Positions 62,236 through 64,000 of a stretch of 64,000 nucleotides of DNA are shown in pieces. Both the position numbers and the translations under genes were made by a program. The notes under the pieces were generated by a model. That model was not told the origin of the DNA, ran no database searches, and saw only the letters and a list, made by a program, of their open reading frames with translations. The stretch covers positions 151,494-215,493 of the forward strand of contig NW_020312624.1 in the NCBI RefSeq assembly GCF_002999335.1, read 5' to 3'. The stretch is from Cyclospora cayetanensis (Eukaryota > Apicomplexa > Conoidasida > Eucoccidiorida > Eimeriidae). The stretch's first letter is position 1. The number at the start of each line of letters is the position of its first letter.

Positions 62236-63424
62236 TCATACGGCTAGAAAGAGGGCAACTAACTGCTCTACCAACTTGGGGTCCTCACGCCAAGACGCAT
62301 TCTCCCGCAGAAACAGCAGCATCTTGTGCAGTTGCGCTCTCCTGCAGAGGTAAACGCGCAAACCGCAGAAAAGCACCTTCTCCGGAGAGTGCACAGCGGC
62401 TGCCGTGCAGGCTTCCTACAGAGCCGCAGCAGAGAGCGGGTGCGAGAAGAAAGCCTTTGGCTTGAGCCACGCCTCACCTTTGTGTTACTCTGACCTGCGT
62501 AAACCACTGGGTATGCCCAGAGCGCCGCTTGCTGACGGAGTGTGGGAGGGGCCCCCAGCGACAAAATTGTGTTTTTCGCTCTTCCTTGAGCCCGACTGAT
62601 GCGGTTGCAGCAGCAACGTGCGTCGCAGCAGCAGCAGCAGCAGCAGCAGCAGCGGCAGCGCCTGAGTCTTGCTGCTGGGGAAGGTCGTTTGGAGGCTCGC
62701 CTTCGAATTTGAGGGGGTCGAGAGGCGCTCGAGATCGACACGAGGCCTTTGCAAAAGGGAGCAGCCGCGAAGGCGCCCAGGGGGCCCCCCCCAGGGGCCC
62801 CTCCCCGTCTGCTTCGCGGCTGCTGCTGGGCATACCCGAAGGAGCGGCGTTCGTCTGCAGCTGTGCGTGCCGCTCCGCAGAGGCAGCATCGGCGAGAGAG
62901 GCGTTCGCGACAGCGGCGCGAAGCTGCCTTTCAGGCATGCGAGGAGCCATGCGGAGGGAAAGCAGCTGCTCGCGCGTGGCTCCGGGGAGGCGGAGGGGCC
63001 CCTGCTCCTTGCTCTCGCCGCAGTCGCTGCTGCCCACGCTGCAAATAGCCATACACGGGCAGCTGAAGCCTAGAGTCTGCTCCAGCAGCTGACGTCTCCT
63101 GAGCATCGTCTCGGGGGGATCGCCCACTCCGAGGTGCGCGTGAAGAGCTGTTGTCGGAAAGCCGCTGCTGCCCTGCAGCCGGGTGAGGCTCCCGTTTTGC
63201 ACCTGCGAGAGCCGTGTTGGTCCTGCGAGGATCGTTTCGATGGCTTCCAAGTGGCTTGTCAGAAAGTGTATATACTCCAACACAAAGACGCCACAGTCGT
63301 ATCCGTTTTGCTGGCGCGGCGTATGCATTGGGCAACTCAAGGCGTCTTCCCAGCAGCAGCTCTCTGCGCAAAGCTCCGCCGCTTGCCCCGTTTCCAGTCT
63401 TCCCCCACACCGAACTGCGAACTC
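62236..63424 (-). CDS. Ulp1/SENP-type SUMO protease, C-terminal part (5' part outside window)
   Basis: Two exons, 63424-62478 and 62341-62236, join in phase and encode the last 350 residues. The first carries the Gln and Cys of a C48 cysteine protease active site (PMHTPRQQNGYDCGVFVLEY), with Cys as the nucleophile. The catalytic His and Asp, normally upstream, are not in the window, so the gene continues past 64000 through a TA-rich intron. After the active site comes a ~250-residue low-complexity insertion with ~13 consecutive Ala (GCA/GCT repeats near 62627-62659). The final exon gives an amphipathic end (LHKMLLFLRENASWREDPKL, then VEQLVALFLAV) likely to be the domain's last helix. Expected role: maturing SUMO and removing it from targets. 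It is convergent with the kinesin gene. Confidence 0.85.
62625..62660. repeat. (AGC)n trinucleotide repeat in coding sequence
   Basis: About eleven AGC units on the plus strand, read as poly-Ala on the coding minus strand of the Ulp1-type protease. It is a typical homopolymeric amino-acid run of eimeriid genes. Confidence 0.9.
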
Positions 63425-63670
63425 CTAGAAAACACGGAGAACCCACACACAGACACGGAGAGGGAGAGCTGTGCATGCACACGGCGCTGTGCCCAGCATA
63501 GGCACAGGTGTGGCGACTTCGGCACTGCAGGGGAAAGCGCTGCAGACACGAAGAAAGCGCCGGCAGAACGAAGGAGCAAGCTGCGCCATGCGGGAGGCGG
63601 AGGCTCTGACTAAGCGCGACCTCCTTTTCCTCCCCCTAAGGATCGCATGCCAGGAGCCCCCTGCAGCATC

Positions 63671-63704
63671 CTTAATATTTATTTCTCACATGAGAAATAA
63701 ATAT
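63671..63704. repeat. Perfect inverted repeat (hairpin)
   Basis: Two arms, AATATTTATTTCTCA and its reverse complement, are separated by two bases, inside the intron upstream of the Ulp1-type exon. It could form a hairpin in DNA or pre-mRNA. Confidence 0.85.
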
Positions 63705-63746
63705 TTAAAAGAAGAAGGGCTTTGCCATAGAGTCTAGATGGATATG

Positions 63747-63747
<1 letters not shown>

Positions 63748-63839
<92 letters not shown>

Positions 63840-63857
63840 ATCTCTCTCTCTCTCTCC
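63748..63857. repeat. (TA)n followed by (TC)n microsatellite
   Basis: About 44 TA units, then a short TCTC run, in the putative intron of the Ulp1-type gene. The sequence to 64000 is AT-rich and shows no exon. Confidence 0.95.
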
Positions 63858-64000
63858 TCTCTTTTATAATCTCTTTATTTCTTTAACATATACATAAAGA
63901 ACCTCACACACCTCCCCACACAAAACATCCACATATCCATTTCCTCTTTCATAAAAAAACAAAAATATATAAACATAAGGATGGAGATTACACATAAATA

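Noticed and set aside
1..64000. tRNA and rRNA genes
   Set aside because: I looked for B-box-like GGTTCRA words with pairing arms and for conserved rRNA stretches and found none convincing.

Overview
This window is eukaryotic nuclear DNA, most likely from an eimeriid coccidian (Eimeria or a close relative such as Cyclospora). The grounds are intron-rich genes with GT-AG borders, poly-Gln and poly-Ala runs from CAG/GCA repeats inside exons, many CA/TG, TA, GA and TATACA/CATACA simple repeats in introns, TGCATGCA-type motifs, and apicomplexan-type gene families (SF-assemblin, an alveolin-like protein). There are no operons and I see no bacterial features, rRNA or tRNA. Gene models were built by hand from splice sites, reading-frame phase and family motifs, so exon borders are predictions.

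Layout from left to right. (1) 1-2.6 kb has no recognisable gene. (2) 2628-9402, minus: a ten-exon SCY1-like (SCYL1/Cex1-type) pseudokinase with HEAT-like repeats, its introns full of simple repeats. (3) 9.4-17.5 kb is feature-poor and AT-richer, with one ORF at 13.2 kb that begins with a signal-like segment. (4) 17507-19824, plus: SF-assemblin, followed by a small protein ending in Cys-Cys (21586-22834). (5) 24300-27332, minus: a sedoheptulose/fructose-bisphosphatase-family enzyme, divergent from a twelve-exon Xaa-Pro dipeptidase (27903-34236, plus). (6) 36084-37482, minus: a small ankyrin-type gene, and 44544-48741, plus: a second ankyrin-type gene with a long repetitive charged tail. The two are head to head around a degenerate Ty3/gypsy-like LTR element (about 39.6-42.8 kb). 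(7) 49410-50081, minus: an Ala-rich, basic ORF. (8) 50433-52535, plus: a gene carrying an alveolin-type Val/Pro/Tyr motif. (9) 54028-60960, plus: a kinesin with an N-terminal motor. (10) 62236-63424, minus: the 3' part of a Ulp1/SENP-type SUMO protease whose 5' part lies beyond the window.

Several genes fit one theme, the parasite cortex and microtubule cytoskeleton: SF-assemblin, the alveolin-like protein, kinesin, and perhaps the Cys-Cys protein. The others are housekeeping: carbon metabolism, dipeptide turnover, SUMO processing, and vesicle traffic or tRNA export. Repeat-rich segments (2.6-9 kb, 24-34 kb, 62-64 kb) alternate with repeat-poor ones (9.5-22 kb, 34-60 kb), which recalls the segmented architecture described for Eimeria chromosomes. 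The strongest items for follow-up are the near-identical 129-bp repeats in the ankyrin-type gene, the decayed LTR element between the two ankyrin genes, the long insertion inside the Ulp1 domain, and two apparent GC-AG introns.
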